Source of the DNA: Mesorhizobium sp.
GTDB taxonomy: Bacteria; Pseudomonadota; Alphaproteobacteria; Rhizobiales; Rhizobiaceae
Assembly (NCBI GenBank): GCA_004020315.1
Contig: SAQG01000005.1
Span: 1 to 64,000 of the forward strand
Direction: 5' to 3'
Length of the DNA stretch: 64,000 nucleotides
Made by a program: the position numbers and the translations under genes. Shown here piece after piece: positions 44,458-53,572 of this stretch (positions within the stretch are counted from its first letter, which is position 1; each line of letters starts with the position of its first letter). The notes under the pieces were generated by a model, which was not told the origin of the DNA, made no database searches, and saw only the letters and a program-made list of their open reading frames with translations.

Positions 44458-44520
44458 AGTCCTCTTGCCGATTCAAGTCCTCTCATCGATACTTCAGTCC
44501 TCTCACCGATTCTAAAGTCG
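44458..44520. promoter_or_regulatory. Three direct repeats in the symporter promoter region
   Basis: AGTCCTCTTGCCGATTCA (44458), AGTCCTCTCATCGATACTT (44476) and AGTCCTCTCACCGATTCTA (44496) recur at 18-20 bp, and a fourth partial AGTCG begins at 44516. The spacing of about two helical turns suits cooperative binding of a regulator such as a LuxR-type response regulator. It lies in the divergent gap upstream of the DUF4212 gene. Confidence 0.65.
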
Positions 44521-44604
44521 TATGAACAGCTGCGACAAAAAGTGATACTCCTACAAAGTTACGGTCGGCTGATTCTATACCTGGCCGCAACATATGCCGG
44601 AGGG

Positions 44605-44665
44605 CTTCCGCGTCAGCGGAAGAGGCAAGCTTTAAACGGCACCTTGCGGTCGAGACGGTCGCAAG
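44605..44665 (+). promoter_or_regulatory. Two hairpins in the symporter 5' leader
   Basis: CTTCCGC-GTCA-GCGGAAG (44605-44622) is a perfect 7-bp hairpin. CTTGCG (44643-44648) pairs with CGCAAG (44660-44665) around an 11-base loop. Both lie between the repeats and the AAGGGAGGG ribosome-binding site of the DUF4212 gene. They may stabilise or regulate the message; no riboswitch class was recognised. Confidence 0.5.
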
Positions 44666-44692
44666 CTGCCAACCAAGGGAGGGTTCAACGCT

Positions 44693-44947
44693 ATGGCGAC
44701 GCCAGACCGCATAAGTTATTGGAACAAGACCAAGAGCCTCATGTTCGTCATGCTGGGCCTATGGGTGTTCTTCGGTTACGTCATCCACATGTTCGTGGAG
44801 CAACTCAACACCATCGTTATTTTTGGTTTTCCGCTCGGCTTCTACATGGCCGCCCAGGGTTCGCTCATCGCCTTCGTCGTCATGCTGTTCTGGTTCGCAC
44901 GGCGCCAGAATGCAATCGACGAAGAGCATGGCGTCAACGAAGAATGA
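44693..44947 (+). CDS. DUF4212 small subunit of the sodium:solute symporter
   Basis: 84 residues with two membrane helices (LMFVMLGLWVFFGYVIHMFV and TIVIFGFPLGFYMAAQGSLI) and a short charged tail (RRQNAIDEEHGVNEE). DUF4212 proteins are encoded directly before VC_2705-type sodium:solute symporters and are thought to be their partner subunit. ATG 44693 follows a strong AAGGGAGGG site. It is 15 bp before the large subunit. Confidence 0.93.
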   Translation: MATPDRISYWNKTKSLMFVMLGLWVFFGYVIHMFVEQLNTIVIFGFPLGFYMAAQGSLIAFVVMLFWFARRQNAIDEEHGVNEE

Positions 44948-44962
44948 TCGGGGGGAACATCA

Positions 44963-46828
44963 ATGGCTAACACGACAGCGACTACGGCAGGCGGAGGCGA
45001 CTTCACCTCCAATCTTGGCCGTATCTACGGCATCTACACCGGCGGCTTCATAGCCTTCATCATCCTGATGGCTGTCTTGAGCGCCATGGGGGTCGAGAAT
45101 GTTGTAATCGGCTACCTGTTCATGGGCTTTACCATCGTCATCTACGCGGTAATCGGCATCCTGAGCCGCACCATGCACGTCGGCGAATATTACGTCGCCG
45201 GGCGTCGCGTACCGGCGCTCTATAACGGCATGGCGACCGGCGCCGATTGGATGTCAGCGGCGTCCTTCATCGGCATGGCCGGCTCGCTCTACCTGCTCGG
45301 CTATGACGGCCTCGGCTTCGTGCTCGGTTGGACCGGCGGCTACGTGCTCGTGGCCATCCTCGTTGCGCCCTATCTGCGCAAGTTCGGCGCCTACACGGTT
45401 CCCGACTTCCTGTCGGCGCGCTACGGCGGCAATCTTGCCCGCTTCATCGGCGTGATCGTTTTGTTCTCCTGCTCGTTCACCTATGTGGTCGCACAGATTT
45501 TCGGTACCGGACTGATCTCGGCTCGCTTCCTTGGCATCGACTTCAACGTCGCAGTCTATGTCGGCCTCGCCGGCATTCTCGTCTGCTCGATGCTCGGCGG
45601 CATGCGCGCCGTCACCTGGACGCAAGTCGCCCAGTACATCGTGCTGATCATCGCCTACCTGATCCCCGCCATCTGGATGTCGACGGTGAAAACCGGCGTG
45701 CCGATCCCGCAATTGATGCAGGGGCAGGCGCTGGCGAACATCACCGCGCTTGAGACGGCGCAGGGCATCGCGGTGCATCACATCACGCCATTCGTGCATG
45801 GCGGCTATGATGCCAAGAACTACTTCCTGCTCATCCTCTGCTTGATGGTCGGAACGGCGTCATTGCCGCACGTCCTTATGCGATACTTCACCACCCCATC
45901 GGTGCGTGAAGCGCGCGTCTCGGTCGCCTGGTCGCTGCTGTTCATCTTCATCCTCTACTTCACCGCGCCCGCCTATGCAGCGTTCGCCAAGTGGACGATG
46001 CTCGACCTGGTGGCGTCGGGCCTGACGCCTGAAAACATCGCCGAGAAAGCCGGATGGATGATGCGCTGGGCCGCTGCCGACAATACGCTCGTGCAGATCT
46101 GCGGCAAGGCGGCGACAGACACCGCGGCGATCGTCGCGGCCTGCGCCGAAAAGGGCGTGACGGCACTTTCGTTTGCCGACATCAACCTCAACGCCGACAT
46201 GATCGTGCTGGCCACGCCGGAAATGGCCGGCATGCCTTACGTCATCTCGGGCCTCGTCGCCGCCGGCGGTCTTGCCGCCGCGCTGTCGACGGCGGACGGC
46301 CTGCTGCTGGCCATCGCCAACGCGCTCAGCCACGACATCTACTACAAGATGATCGACCAGAACGCGCCGACGTCGCGGCGTCTGATCGTGTCCCGCATCT
46401 TGCTGGTTATGGTTGCGGTGCTGGCCGCCTACGTCGCGTCGACCAAGCCGTCGGACATCCTGTCGATGGTGTCGTGGGCGTTCTCGCTTGCCGCCGGCGG
46501 CCTTTTCCCGGCGCTGGTACTCGGCGTCTGGTGGAAGCGCGCCAACTCGACAGGGGCTGTCGCCGGTATGATCGCAGGCTTCGGCATCACCCTCTTCTAC
46601 CTTATCATGACGCAGTATGGCGCCGACTTCGACAAGGCGACGCCCAATATGGAACTGTGGTGGGGTGTGAAGAACATCTCGTCGGCGACTTTCGGACTGC
46701 CGGTGGGCTTCGCCGTGATGATCATTGTCAGCCTTCTCACCAAGGCGCCGTCTCGGGATATGCAGGATTTCATCGAGGAAATCCGCGTACCTCGCGGCAA
46801 GCAGCTGATGGAAGAAAAGATTGCCTGA
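44963..46828 (+). CDS. Sodium:solute symporter, VC_2705/ActP-like family
   Basis: 621 residues with about 13 transmembrane segments. SSF motifs include EYYVAGRRVPALYNGMATGA, ADWMSAASFIGMAGSLYLLG, the region GGYVLVAILVAPYLRKFGAY and GLAAALSTADGLLLAIANAL. Members import small carboxylates such as acetate with Na+. An insertion near residues 360-420 (WMMRWAAADNTLVQICGKAA and following) is typical of the VC_2705 subfamily. A strong terminator follows. Confidence 0.94.
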   Translation: MANTTATTAGGGDFTSNLGRIYGIYTGGFIAFIILMAVLSAMGVENVVIGYLFMGFTIVIYAVIGILSRTMHVGEYYVAGRRVPALYNGMATGADWMSAASFIGMAGSLYLLGYDGLGFVLGWTGGYVLVAILVAPYLRKFGAYTVPDFLSARYGGNLARFIGVIVLFSCSFTYVVAQIFGTGLISARFLGIDFNVAVYVGLAGILVCSMLGGMRAVTWTQVAQYIVLIIAYLIPAIWMSTVKTGVPIPQLMQGQALANITALETAQGIAVHHITPFVHGGYDAKNYFLLILCLMVGTASLPHVLMRYFTTPSVREARVSVAWSLLFIFILYFTAPAYAAFAKWTMLDLVASGLTPENIAEKAGWMMRWAAADNTLVQICGKAATDTAAIVAACAEKGVTALSFADINLNADMIVLATPEMAGMPYVISGLVAAGGLAAALSTADGLLLAIANALSHDIYYKMIDQNAPTSRRLIVSRILLVMVAVLAAYVASTKPSDILSMVSWAFSLAAGGLFPALVLGVWWKRANSTGAVAGMIAGFGITLFYLIMTQYGADFDKATPNMELWWGVKNISSATFGLPVGFAVMIIVSLLTKAPSRDMQDFIEEIRVPRGKQLMEEKIA

Positions 46829-46853
46829 TCTCGTATAGCGATCGGCGTTCGAG

Positions 46854-46880
46854 GCGGGGTCCGGTGACGGACCCCGCTTT
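46854..46880 (+). terminator. Rho-independent terminator after the symporter
   Basis: GCGGGGTCCG pairs perfectly with CGGACCCCGC around a GTGA tetraloop. TTTCATTT follows. It ends the DUF4212-symporter transcript. Confidence 0.85.
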
Positions 46881-46936
46881 CATTTCGGGGACGTCGCTGG
46901 CATAACGCGGCGGCGCCGCTGCTTGGAAAATCCTAC

Positions 46937-47245
46937 ATGAACGATTTCTGGTCCTATTGGTATTTCCACATACCGAATTTCATTCTCGCTGCGGTGATGT
47001 ACACGCTGATGGGGCGTCTCCTGCTCGGTCTCTTCGTGCCCGAAAGCTGGGACAACTACATCTGGCGCTTCTTCAAGACTGTCACGGACCCGTTCCTGCG
47101 GATCGTGCGGACCATTACGCCGTCGATCCTGACCCAGCCGGTGGTGATCGTCTTCAGCGTGCTCTGGCTTATGGCCTTGCGCGTGGGCTATCTCGTCTTG
47201 CTGATCAATTTCGGCATTGCGCCGATGGCTTCACAAGGGGCTTGA
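46937..47245 (+). CDS. YggT-like membrane protein
   Basis: 102 residues with two main hydrophobic segments (PNFILAAVMYTLMGRLLLGL and VVIVFSVLWLMALRVGYLVL). The intervening VTDPFLRIVRTITPSIL linker resembles the YggT family. It follows the symporter terminator, so it is transcribed separately or by readthrough. Its function is unknown. The next gene begins 4 bp after its stop. Confidence 0.75.
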   Translation: MNDFWSYWYFHIPNFILAAVMYTLMGRLLLGLFVPESWDNYIWRFFKTVTDPFLRIVRTITPSILTQPVVIVFSVLWLMALRVGYLVLLINFGIAPMASQGA

Positions 47246-47249
47246 GGCA

Positions 47250-47570
47250 ATGGACAGAAACGCTCTTGTGCCGGTCATGGCGGTCGCTATCGTCAACGGC
47301 ATCTTTTCGCCGTGGGTGCTGATGGTGTTCCTGTTCTACCCGATTTGGTATCCAGGCTGGGCGCCTCCCTTAAGCCAGATCGTTTACATGGCAAGTGCGC
47401 TGATCCTGTCGACGATGACCATCATGCTCGCCGGCGTCCCCGCCGCGCTCTATGAGCGCTGGTCGGCGCGCCCCAGAAGCATCGTCGTCTCGTCCATCTG
47501 GCTTGCCGGCACGGTTTTGTTGACGCTGCCGGCGCTGCCGAATGTGATGCGGGCGCTAAGCGGCGGCTGA
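47250..47570 (+). CDS. Four-helix membrane protein, unknown
   Basis: 106 residues from ATG 47250. Hydrophobic stretches are ALVPVMAVAIVNGIFSPWVL, MVFLFYPIWYPG, QIVYMASALILSTMTIMLAG and SIVVSSIWLAGTVLLTLPAL. No family is recognised. It is tightly linked (4 bp) to the YggT-like gene. Its last 120 bp overlap the 3' end of the AraC gene on the opposite strand. Confidence 0.7.
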   Translation: MDRNALVPVMAVAIVNGIFSPWVLMVFLFYPIWYPGWAPPLSQIVYMASALILSTMTIMLAGVPAALYERWSARPRSIVVSSIWLAGTVLLTLPALPNVMRALSGG

Positions 47571-48544
47571 GAATTCCCTTCGGCTCGACCGCTGGGGCGG
47601 GCGGCTTCCATCCCGCTATTTGAAGGGGAAGCCGGATTCCGGCCGCGGCCATACTGCCGTGGTGTACAGTCCATGACCCTCTTGAAGGCCGTGCTGAAGG
47701 CGCTTTCGGATTCGTAGCCGAGCGACAGCGCGATAACGGAAATTGGATCGCTGGAATTCGCCAGCCTGTCGCCCGCCAGCAGCATTCGCCAGTTGGTCAG
47801 GTACTCCATCGGTGACGTCCCGACCATTTCTTTGAATTTCAGGGAAAAGGTCGATCGCGACATGCCGGCACGCTCCGCCAGCTCCTGCAATGTCCAGCGA
47901 CGCGCCGGATCGTGGTGCATGGCATTGATCGCAGCAGCCATCTGTCTATCTGCGAGGGCGAAGAACCATCCAACGCCACCCCCCAGCCCTTCCGCCAGAT
48001 GCAGGCGCAGGGCCTGGACCAGCATCATGTGGGCGAGGTGTTGCGCAACCAGAAAACCGCCCGGCTGCGGTTCGCGCAGCTCCTGCATCATCCGCTCCAC
48101 CGACCAGCGCAGCGCCGCCTGATCCGTTTCTTTCCGGATATGCACGATGGGCGGCAGCATCCCCAACAGGACGCCGGCATGACTGCCGCTGACGGCGAAG
48201 CGGCTGCCGACAAGAAAGAAATCACCGCCGCCATTGTACGTCACGACGCCGCCAGCGCGCGCGGGAGGAAAAATCGTGCCGGCTTCGACAGGCGTCAAAG
48301 TCATGTCGCTTGCGAGGCGGAAAGGCCGCCCACTCGGCAGCACGAAGCAGTCCCCTTTCTCGAGGCGCACCGGGTCGGCGACGCCTTCCACGGAGAGCCA
48401 GCACCCGCCGGAAACCACGGCGTAGCATTTGATGCGTTCGTGCTGATCGGAGAACTGGATTGACCAGTTTCCACCCGCGTCGAAGCCAGCGGACACATGA
48501 CTGCGTGGCTTCAGCAGCGACAGCACATCTGAGAGCGGATCCAT
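47450..48544 (-). CDS. AraC-family transcriptional regulator (cupin type)
   Basis: 364 residues from ATG 48544. An N-terminal cupin-like sensor (YAVVSGGCWLSVEGVADPVR, EKGDCFVLPSGRPFRL) precedes two helix-turn-helices, LQELAERAGMSRSTFSLKFK and ISVIALSLGYESESAFSTAF, with PRQYGRGR closing the domain. About 60 extra C-terminal residues are low-complexity and overlap the neighbouring gene. It diverges from the molybdenum oxidoreductase genes and shares a 14-nt promoter repeat with them. Confidence 0.9.
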   Translation of the reverse strand: MDPLSDVLSLLKPRSHVSAGFDAGGNWSIQFSDQHERIKCYAVVSGGCWLSVEGVADPVRLEKGDCFVLPSGRPFRLASDMTLTPVEAGTIFPPARAGGVVTYNGGGDFFLVGSRFAVSGSHAGVLLGMLPPIVHIRKETDQAALRWSVERMMQELREPQPGGFLVAQHLAHMMLVQALRLHLAEGLGGGVGWFFALADRQMAAAINAMHHDPARRWTLQELAERAGMSRSTFSLKFKEMVGTSPMEYLTNWRMLLAGDRLANSSDPISVIALSLGYESESAFSTAFKRVMDCTPRQYGRGRNPASPSNSGMEAARPSGRAEGNSQPPLSARITFGSAGSVNKTVPASQMDETTMLLGRADQRS

Positions 48545-48571
48545 GGGCGTTCCGGACGATTGCAAAGATAT

Positions 48572-48585
48572 TACGGACTTTACAG
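48572..48585. promoter_or_regulatory. Shared 14-nt repeat, AraC-side copy
   Basis: TACGGACTTTACAG lies 28 bp upstream of the AraC start. An identical copy lies in the oxidoreductase promoter at 48774-48787. A 6-bp inverted repeat GTTATT-T-AATAAC (48610-48622) is nearby. The repeat probably marks AraC-binding half sites. Confidence 0.6.
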
Positions 48586-48773
48586 CATAGACCCGCATTC
48601 CCTCAACTGGTTATTTAATAACAACGTTTCTTGATCGCGATCAATGGCGAAGTAACAACCATCAGCTGCGTACTATTATCAGTTGTCGCCGCAGATAATG
48701 GAGAAAATTCCTATGGGCAACGCAGACAAAGTCACCATCATAACTGGATGACGCCGCACGGCTGCGAAAGCAA

Positions 48774-48787
48774 TACGGACTTTACAG
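48774..48787. promoter_or_regulatory. Shared 14-nt repeat, oxidoreductase-side copy
   Basis: TACGGACTTTACAG is repeated exactly here, 50 bp upstream of the (2Fe-2S) subunit ATG and in the same orientation as the copy at 48572. The spacing between copies is 202 bp, which would allow looping. Confidence 0.6.
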
Positions 48788-48837
48788 ATAGCGGCAATTA
48801 CCGCCTATCCAGAAAGCGCCAGATAAGGGAAAGAGTC

Positions 48838-49290
48838 ATGACAGCGTTCACGATCAATGGACGGGCAGTGGATCTCGCCGCCGAGCCCGATACGCCACTT
48901 CTATGGGTGATACGGGAGCATCTGAAACTCACCGGCACCAAATTCGGCTGCGGCATCGCGCAATGCGGCGCCTGCACCGTTCACGTCGACGGCGAGCCGA
49001 CGCGCTCCTGCGTGACCCTGCTTCAGGACGTGGCCGGAATGGAGGTAACGACGATCGAAGGCCTGTCGCCGGATGCCAGCCATCCGCTGCAGCAGGCCTG
49101 GATCGCCGAGCAGGTGCCGCAATGCGGCTATTGCCAGTCCGGGCAGATCATGCAGGCGGCGGCGCTCCTCAGGAGCAACCCCAACCCGACCCGCGACCAG
49201 ATCGTCGAGCATATGGACGGCAACATCTGCCGCTGCGGGACCTATGTGCGGATCATCAGCGCCATTCAGCGCGCCGCACGGGAGGCCTGA
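48838..49290 (+). CDS. iorA: Isoquinoline 1-oxidoreductase-like (2Fe-2S) subunit
   Basis: 150 residues. The first cluster ligands are in [20 protein letters not shown] and TRSC, the second in [13 protein letters not shown] and [12 protein letters not shown]. This is the small electron-transfer subunit of a xanthine-oxidase-family enzyme. ATG 48838 follows AAGGGA; a reading from 48631 would translate the promoter. It is 3 bp before the large subunit. Confidence 0.93.
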   Translation: MTAFTINGRAVDLAAEPDTPLLWVIREHLKLTGTKFGCGIAQCGACTVHVDGEPTRSCVTLLQDVAGMEVTTIEGLSPDASHPLQQAWIAEQVPQCGYCQSGQIMQAAALLRSNPNPTRDQIVEHMDGNICRCGTYVRIISAIQRAAREA

Positions 49291-49293
49291 GCC

Positions 49294-51513
49294 ATGACCG
49301 AGACATTGCAACTGCACACCAGAGCGCTCTCGCGGCGCAGCTTTCTCATCACCGTCGGCGCCACCAGCATCGCGGTTGCGTTCGGCGGTCGGCTCCAGGA
49401 TGCCTCGGGCGCCAGCGTCGCGCCGGCGGTCGAGGGCAGTTACCGGCCGAACGCCTGGCTGAGCCTCGTCGCCGACGGCACCGTGACCATCATGTCACCC
49501 GCCTCCGAGATGGGGCAGGGTATCATGACGACGCTGCCGCTGCTCATCGCCGAGGACATGGATGCCGATTGGGACAAGGTTCGCGTCGTCCAGGCTCCGT
49601 CCGACGCGGAGAAGTACGGCAACCCTGGCTTTTACGGCGTTCAGCTCACCGGCGGCAGCGAATCCACGCGAGGTTATTACAAGATGCTGCGCCTGGTCGG
49701 CGCCCAGACCCGCAAGGTCATCCTGGCGAGTGCTGCCGCCATGCTCAACGTTCCGGTGAGCGAACTCATCACGGAGCCCAGCCGGGTCGTGCACACGCCG
49801 TCGGGCCGCTCACTCGACTATGGCGAGGTCGCCGCGGCCGGCGTGCTTCCGGAGCCGCTGCCGCAGGCGACCGACGCCGATCTGAAGCCGAGCGATCGGT
49901 GGCGCTATATCGGAAATCTTACGGTACCGCGTGTCGACGTGCCCTCGAAGGTCGACGGGACCGCGATCTTCGGCATCGACGTGCAGCTTCCGGATATGTT
50001 GTACGGAGCGGTGCTGCGGGCGCCCGTTCAGGGCGAGCAGCCGCAAACTGTCGACGATGGCGAAGCCAGGGCGGTGCCGGGCATCACGCACATCGTTCCG
50101 CTTCCCTACGGCGTCGGCATCATCGGCGAAACGGTCGAGGCGACGAAGCGGGCCAAGGATCTGCTCAAAATCGTTTGGACCAAATCGTCGCGAATCCGCA
50201 GTTACACCAGCGATCGGCTGTTGGAAGAGTACCGCAGCGTTGGCCGCGACCTTTCCCGAGCCGGCGTCAGCGCTCCCACGCAAGGCGACGCAGAGGCCGC
50301 GATCTCGAAGGCCGCAACGGTCATCGAGGTCGATTACATGAGCGATCATGTTCACCATGCGACCATGGAGCCGATGAACGCCACGGCGCTCGTGACCGGC
50401 GATAGGGTGGAAATCTGGGCGCCGACGCAAGGTCCAACAGGCACCCAGGGCTTTGCCGCCGAGGTGGCCGGCACCACCCCTGACAAGGTCAAGGTTAACA
50501 CTACCCTGCTCGGTGGCGGCTTTGGCCGTAAAGCCGAGGCCGACTTCATCATCGATGCCGTGTCGCTGGCCAAGGCGGTGCAAGGCCGCCCGGTCAAGGT
50601 CATCTGGAGCCGTGAAGACGACGTCCAGCATGGCAAGTACCGGCCGCTCGAGGCGCAACATGTGCAGGTCGGGCTCGATGCCGGCGGCAACATCGTCGGC
50701 TGGCGGCACCGCATCGTGGCGGATTCCATTTTTGCCCGCACGATGCCTCAGCTGTTCGAGAGCGAAGGCGGCCACGACAGTGTGGTGACCGAGGGCGCGC
50801 ATTTCAACTATGCCGTCCCTGCGCATCAGATCGAGTATATCCGTAGGGATAACGGCCTGGACGTAGGCTTCTGGTTCGCGGTCGGGGTTGGCTATACCAG
50901 GTTCGGCATCGAATGTGTCATCGACGAAATCGCCACTGCCAAGAGCGTCGATCCTGTGGCGTTTCGGCTGGAGCTCCTGAAAGACCAGCCGCGGGCGCGC
51001 AAGATCATCGAGACCGTCGCCGAAATGGCGGAATGGGACCGCCAACGCGACGGGCGGGCACTGGGCGTCGCCTATTCCGATGCCTTTGGCTCGCATTGCG
51101 CTGAGATCGCCGAGGTGTCGCTTGACCGGGAAACCGGTGAGATCCGCGTGCACACCGTGTGGTGCGCTGTCGATCCCGGGATAGCGGTACAGCCGCGCAA
51201 TATCGAAGCGTTGATGATTACCGGGATCACAAACGGTGCCAGCCACGCGCTGTTCGAGCAGATCAACATCGTCAATGGCGAGGTGCAGGAATCGAACTTC
51301 GACACCTATCGGGTGATACGCATGTCCGAGGCGCCCGATATCAAGGTCGCCGTGATTCCAACGGCCGAGACTGCGATCGGCGGCATCGGCCAGGTCGGCC
51401 TCCCGCCGATCGGTCCGGCGATCGCCAACGCGGTGGCGCGGCTCACCGGCGGCGTGCGGCTCCGGCATTACCCGTTCCTCCCGGAGCGGGTGCTGGCGGC
51501 GCTCAACGCCTGA
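49294..51513 (+). CDS. iorB: Molybdopterin-binding oxidoreductase large subunit (IorB-like)
   Basis: 739 residues. A twin-arginine signal (SRRSFLITVGATSIAVAFGG, residues 13-32) exports the folded complex. The Moco-domain landmarks MSPASEMGQGIMTTLPLLIA, TLLGGGFGRKAEADFIIDAV and AIGGIGQVGLPPIGPAIANA match aldehyde/isoquinoline oxidoreductases. These hydroxylate N-heterocycles or oxidise aldehydes. No cytochrome c subunit lies adjacent, so the electron acceptor is not visible. The substrate is not known. Confidence 0.92.
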   Translation: MTETLQLHTRALSRRSFLITVGATSIAVAFGGRLQDASGASVAPAVEGSYRPNAWLSLVADGTVTIMSPASEMGQGIMTTLPLLIAEDMDADWDKVRVVQAPSDAEKYGNPGFYGVQLTGGSESTRGYYKMLRLVGAQTRKVILASAAAMLNVPVSELITEPSRVVHTPSGRSLDYGEVAAAGVLPEPLPQATDADLKPSDRWRYIGNLTVPRVDVPSKVDGTAIFGIDVQLPDMLYGAVLRAPVQGEQPQTVDDGEARAVPGITHIVPLPYGVGIIGETVEATKRAKDLLKIVWTKSSRIRSYTSDRLLEEYRSVGRDLSRAGVSAPTQGDAEAAISKAATVIEVDYMSDHVHHATMEPMNATALVTGDRVEIWAPTQGPTGTQGFAAEVAGTTPDKVKVNTTLLGGGFGRKAEADFIIDAVSLAKAVQGRPVKVIWSREDDVQHGKYRPLEAQHVQVGLDAGGNIVGWRHRIVADSIFARTMPQLFESEGGHDSVVTEGAHFNYAVPAHQIEYIRRDNGLDVGFWFAVGVGYTRFGIECVIDEIATAKSVDPVAFRLELLKDQPRARKIIETVAEMAEWDRQRDGRALGVAYSDAFGSHCAEIAEVSLDRETGEIRVHTVWCAVDPGIAVQPRNIEALMITGITNGASHALFEQINIVNGEVQESNFDTYRVIRMSEAPDIKVAVIPTAETAIGGIGQVGLPPIGPAIANAVARLTGGVRLRHYPFLPERVLAALNA

Positions 51514-51575
51514 ACTCGGAGGTACTCACCGTCGCCTCGTTGCGGCCATGGCGGTCGGCATTTCGCCCCAGCCTG

Positions 51576-52520
51576 TCAGCGTTCTTCCCGGCGGAACGGC
51601 TTGAGCAGCGCCGATGGCGCCACCGCATTGCGCGACATCACCGCCATGGCGACGATGGTGAAGATGAAGGGCAGCATCAGGAACGCCTCATAGGGAATAT
51701 GGCCGAGCCCGCTCGCCTGCATGCGCAGTTGCAAGGCATCGACGAAGGCGAACAGCAGGGCGGCCCCTGCCGAACGCCAGGGATCCCAGCGGCCGAAGAC
51801 GACGAGCGCGATCGCCACCCAGCCACGTCCGGATACAAGGCCGAAGGTGAAGGCGTTGAACTGCACCATCGACAGGAAAGCCCCGGCCAGCCCCATCAGC
51901 GCGCCGCCAAGGATCACCGCCTGGAAGCGCGTGGCGATGACGCTGACGCCGGCCGAATCGGCGGCGCGCGGATTTTCGCCGACCATGCGCACCGACAGAC
52001 CCCACGGCGTCCGGTAGAGCACGAGGGCGGCCAGGGGGACGGCTGCCATCGCCATGTAAACCAGCGAAAACTGGTTGAACACCGCTGGTCCGAGCACCGG
52101 GATGTCGGAGAGAACAGGGATCGGCAGCGTTTCGAAACTCTTGATGCTGGGCGGCACCGATTGCTGGCCGAAGATCAGCCGGTAAAGGAAATAGGCGAGG
52201 CCGGACGAGAACAGTGTCACGCCGATGCCGCAGACATGCTGGCTGAGGCCGAGAGCCACCGTAAACAGCGCATGCACGGCCCCCATCAGCGCACCGGTGA
52301 CAACTGCCGCAAGCACGCCGAGCCACAGGCTGCCGCTGAGGCTGGTCGCGGTGAAGCCGGTCATCGCCGATAACAGCATGATGCCTTCGATGCCGAGATT
52401 GAGCACACCGGCCCGCTCGGAGAACATCTCGCCCAGTGTCGCAAAGGCCAAAGGCGTGGCGATGCGGATGATGGCGGCGAGGAAACCGACCTGAAAAATC
52501 TGTTCGAGCACGACGTTCAT
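51576..52520 (-). CDS. BMP-type ABC transporter permease 2
   Basis: 314 residues with 8-9 helices. ERAGVLNLGIEGIMLLSAMT is the hallmark of nucleoside-type BMP permeases, and GENPRAADSAGVSVIATRFQ is the coupling loop. It acts with the permease encoded immediately upstream, whose stop it overlaps by 4 nt. Last gene of the operon. Confidence 0.93.
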   Translation of the reverse strand: MNVVLEQIFQVGFLAAIIRIATPLAFATLGEMFSERAGVLNLGIEGIMLLSAMTGFTATSLSGSLWLGVLAAVVTGALMGAVHALFTVALGLSQHVCGIGVTLFSSGLAYFLYRLIFGQQSVPPSIKSFETLPIPVLSDIPVLGPAVFNQFSLVYMAMAAVPLAALVLYRTPWGLSVRMVGENPRAADSAGVSVIATRFQAVILGGALMGLAGAFLSMVQFNAFTFGLVSGRGWVAIALVVFGRWDPWRSAGAALLFAFVDALQLRMQASGLGHIPYEAFLMLPFIFTIVAMAVMSRNAVAPSALLKPFRREER

Positions 52521-53572
52521 TTGGCTGTCCCCACCCGGCGGATACGGTAGGCGGTGAACAGCAGCGCCACCAGCATGGCGAGCAGCGCGGTTCCCTGGAT
52601 GACATCGCTGAGGAAAGCCGGAACGCCGGTGGCCCGCGACATCGCCTCGGCGCCGGTCATGACGGCGGCGAGGAAGAGCGCCGCCGGCACCACGCCGAGC
52701 GGGTTGAGCCTCGCCAGCATGGCGACGACGATGCCGGAGTAGCCATAGCCCGGCGAGATGTCGCTCATCACCTGGAAATGCACGCCGCCGACCTCGCTGA
52801 CGCCGGCAAGCCCAGCGAGCGCGCCGGACAGCAGCGCCGTTGAGATCAGCACCCGCTCGACATGGATGCCGCCATAGCGCGCGGCCTCGGGATTCTCGCC
52901 GATGACCCTGATCCTGAAGCCGAGGGTCGTGCGCGCGATCAGGAACCAGATGACCGGCGCGGCAAGGAACGCCGCCACGACGCCGAGATGCAGCCGCGTG
53001 CCTTCGAGCAGCCCCGGGAAATTCGCTGAATCCTCGATCGGCGGCGAGATCGGGTAGCCGCTGAAACTATCCTTCCACGGGCCTTCGATCAGCGCCATCA
53101 GGGCATAGAAGATGACCGAGTTGAGCAGCAGCGAGCTGACCACGTCGTCGACCTTGAATTTTACGCGCAGCGTGGCGGGGATAAGGGCGACCGCCGCGCC
53201 GGCAGCCGCACCCGCCACCGCCATGAGAAGCATGGCGAGCGGCCCCGGCATCGGGATGGCGCCGACCGCGCAGCTCGCCACCGCACCGGCAAGCAACTGC
53301 CCCTCGGCGCCGATGTTCCAGAATTTGGCGCGGAAGGCGACGGCGACGGCAAGGCCGGTGAAGATCATCGGTGTTGCGCGCACCAGCGTTTCGGTGATCG
53401 CGTAGCTGTCGCCCAGCGACGCCGAAAACATCACGCCGTAGGCCTCGATGACGCCGGCACCGGCCAATGCGATCAGACCGCTGCACAGCACCAATGTCGC
53501 GCCGATCGCCAGCAGCGGCAAACCCAGATTGAACCAGGCGGGCGTGCTGGTGCGTGCCTCAAGACGGATCAT
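52517..53572 (-). CDS. BMP-type ABC transporter permease 1
   Basis: 351 residues, about 9 helices. FRAKFWNIGAEGQLLAGAVA is the corresponding motif of the first permease, and GENPEAARYGGIHVERVLIS forms its coupling loop. It overlaps the ATPase gene by one base and permease 2 by four, so all three are translationally coupled. Confidence 0.93.
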   Translation of the reverse strand: MIRLEARTSTPAWFNLGLPLLAIGATLVLCSGLIALAGAGVIEAYGVMFSASLGDSYAITETLVRATPMIFTGLAVAVAFRAKFWNIGAEGQLLAGAVASCAVGAIPMPGPLAMLLMAVAGAAAGAAVALIPATLRVKFKVDDVVSSLLLNSVIFYALMALIEGPWKDSFSGYPISPPIEDSANFPGLLEGTRLHLGVVAAFLAAPVIWFLIARTTLGFRIRVIGENPEAARYGGIHVERVLISTALLSGALAGLAGVSEVGGVHFQVMSDISPGYGYSGIVVAMLARLNPLGVVPAALFLAAVMTGAEAMSRATGVPAFLSDVIQGTALLAMLVALLFTAYRIRRVGTAK

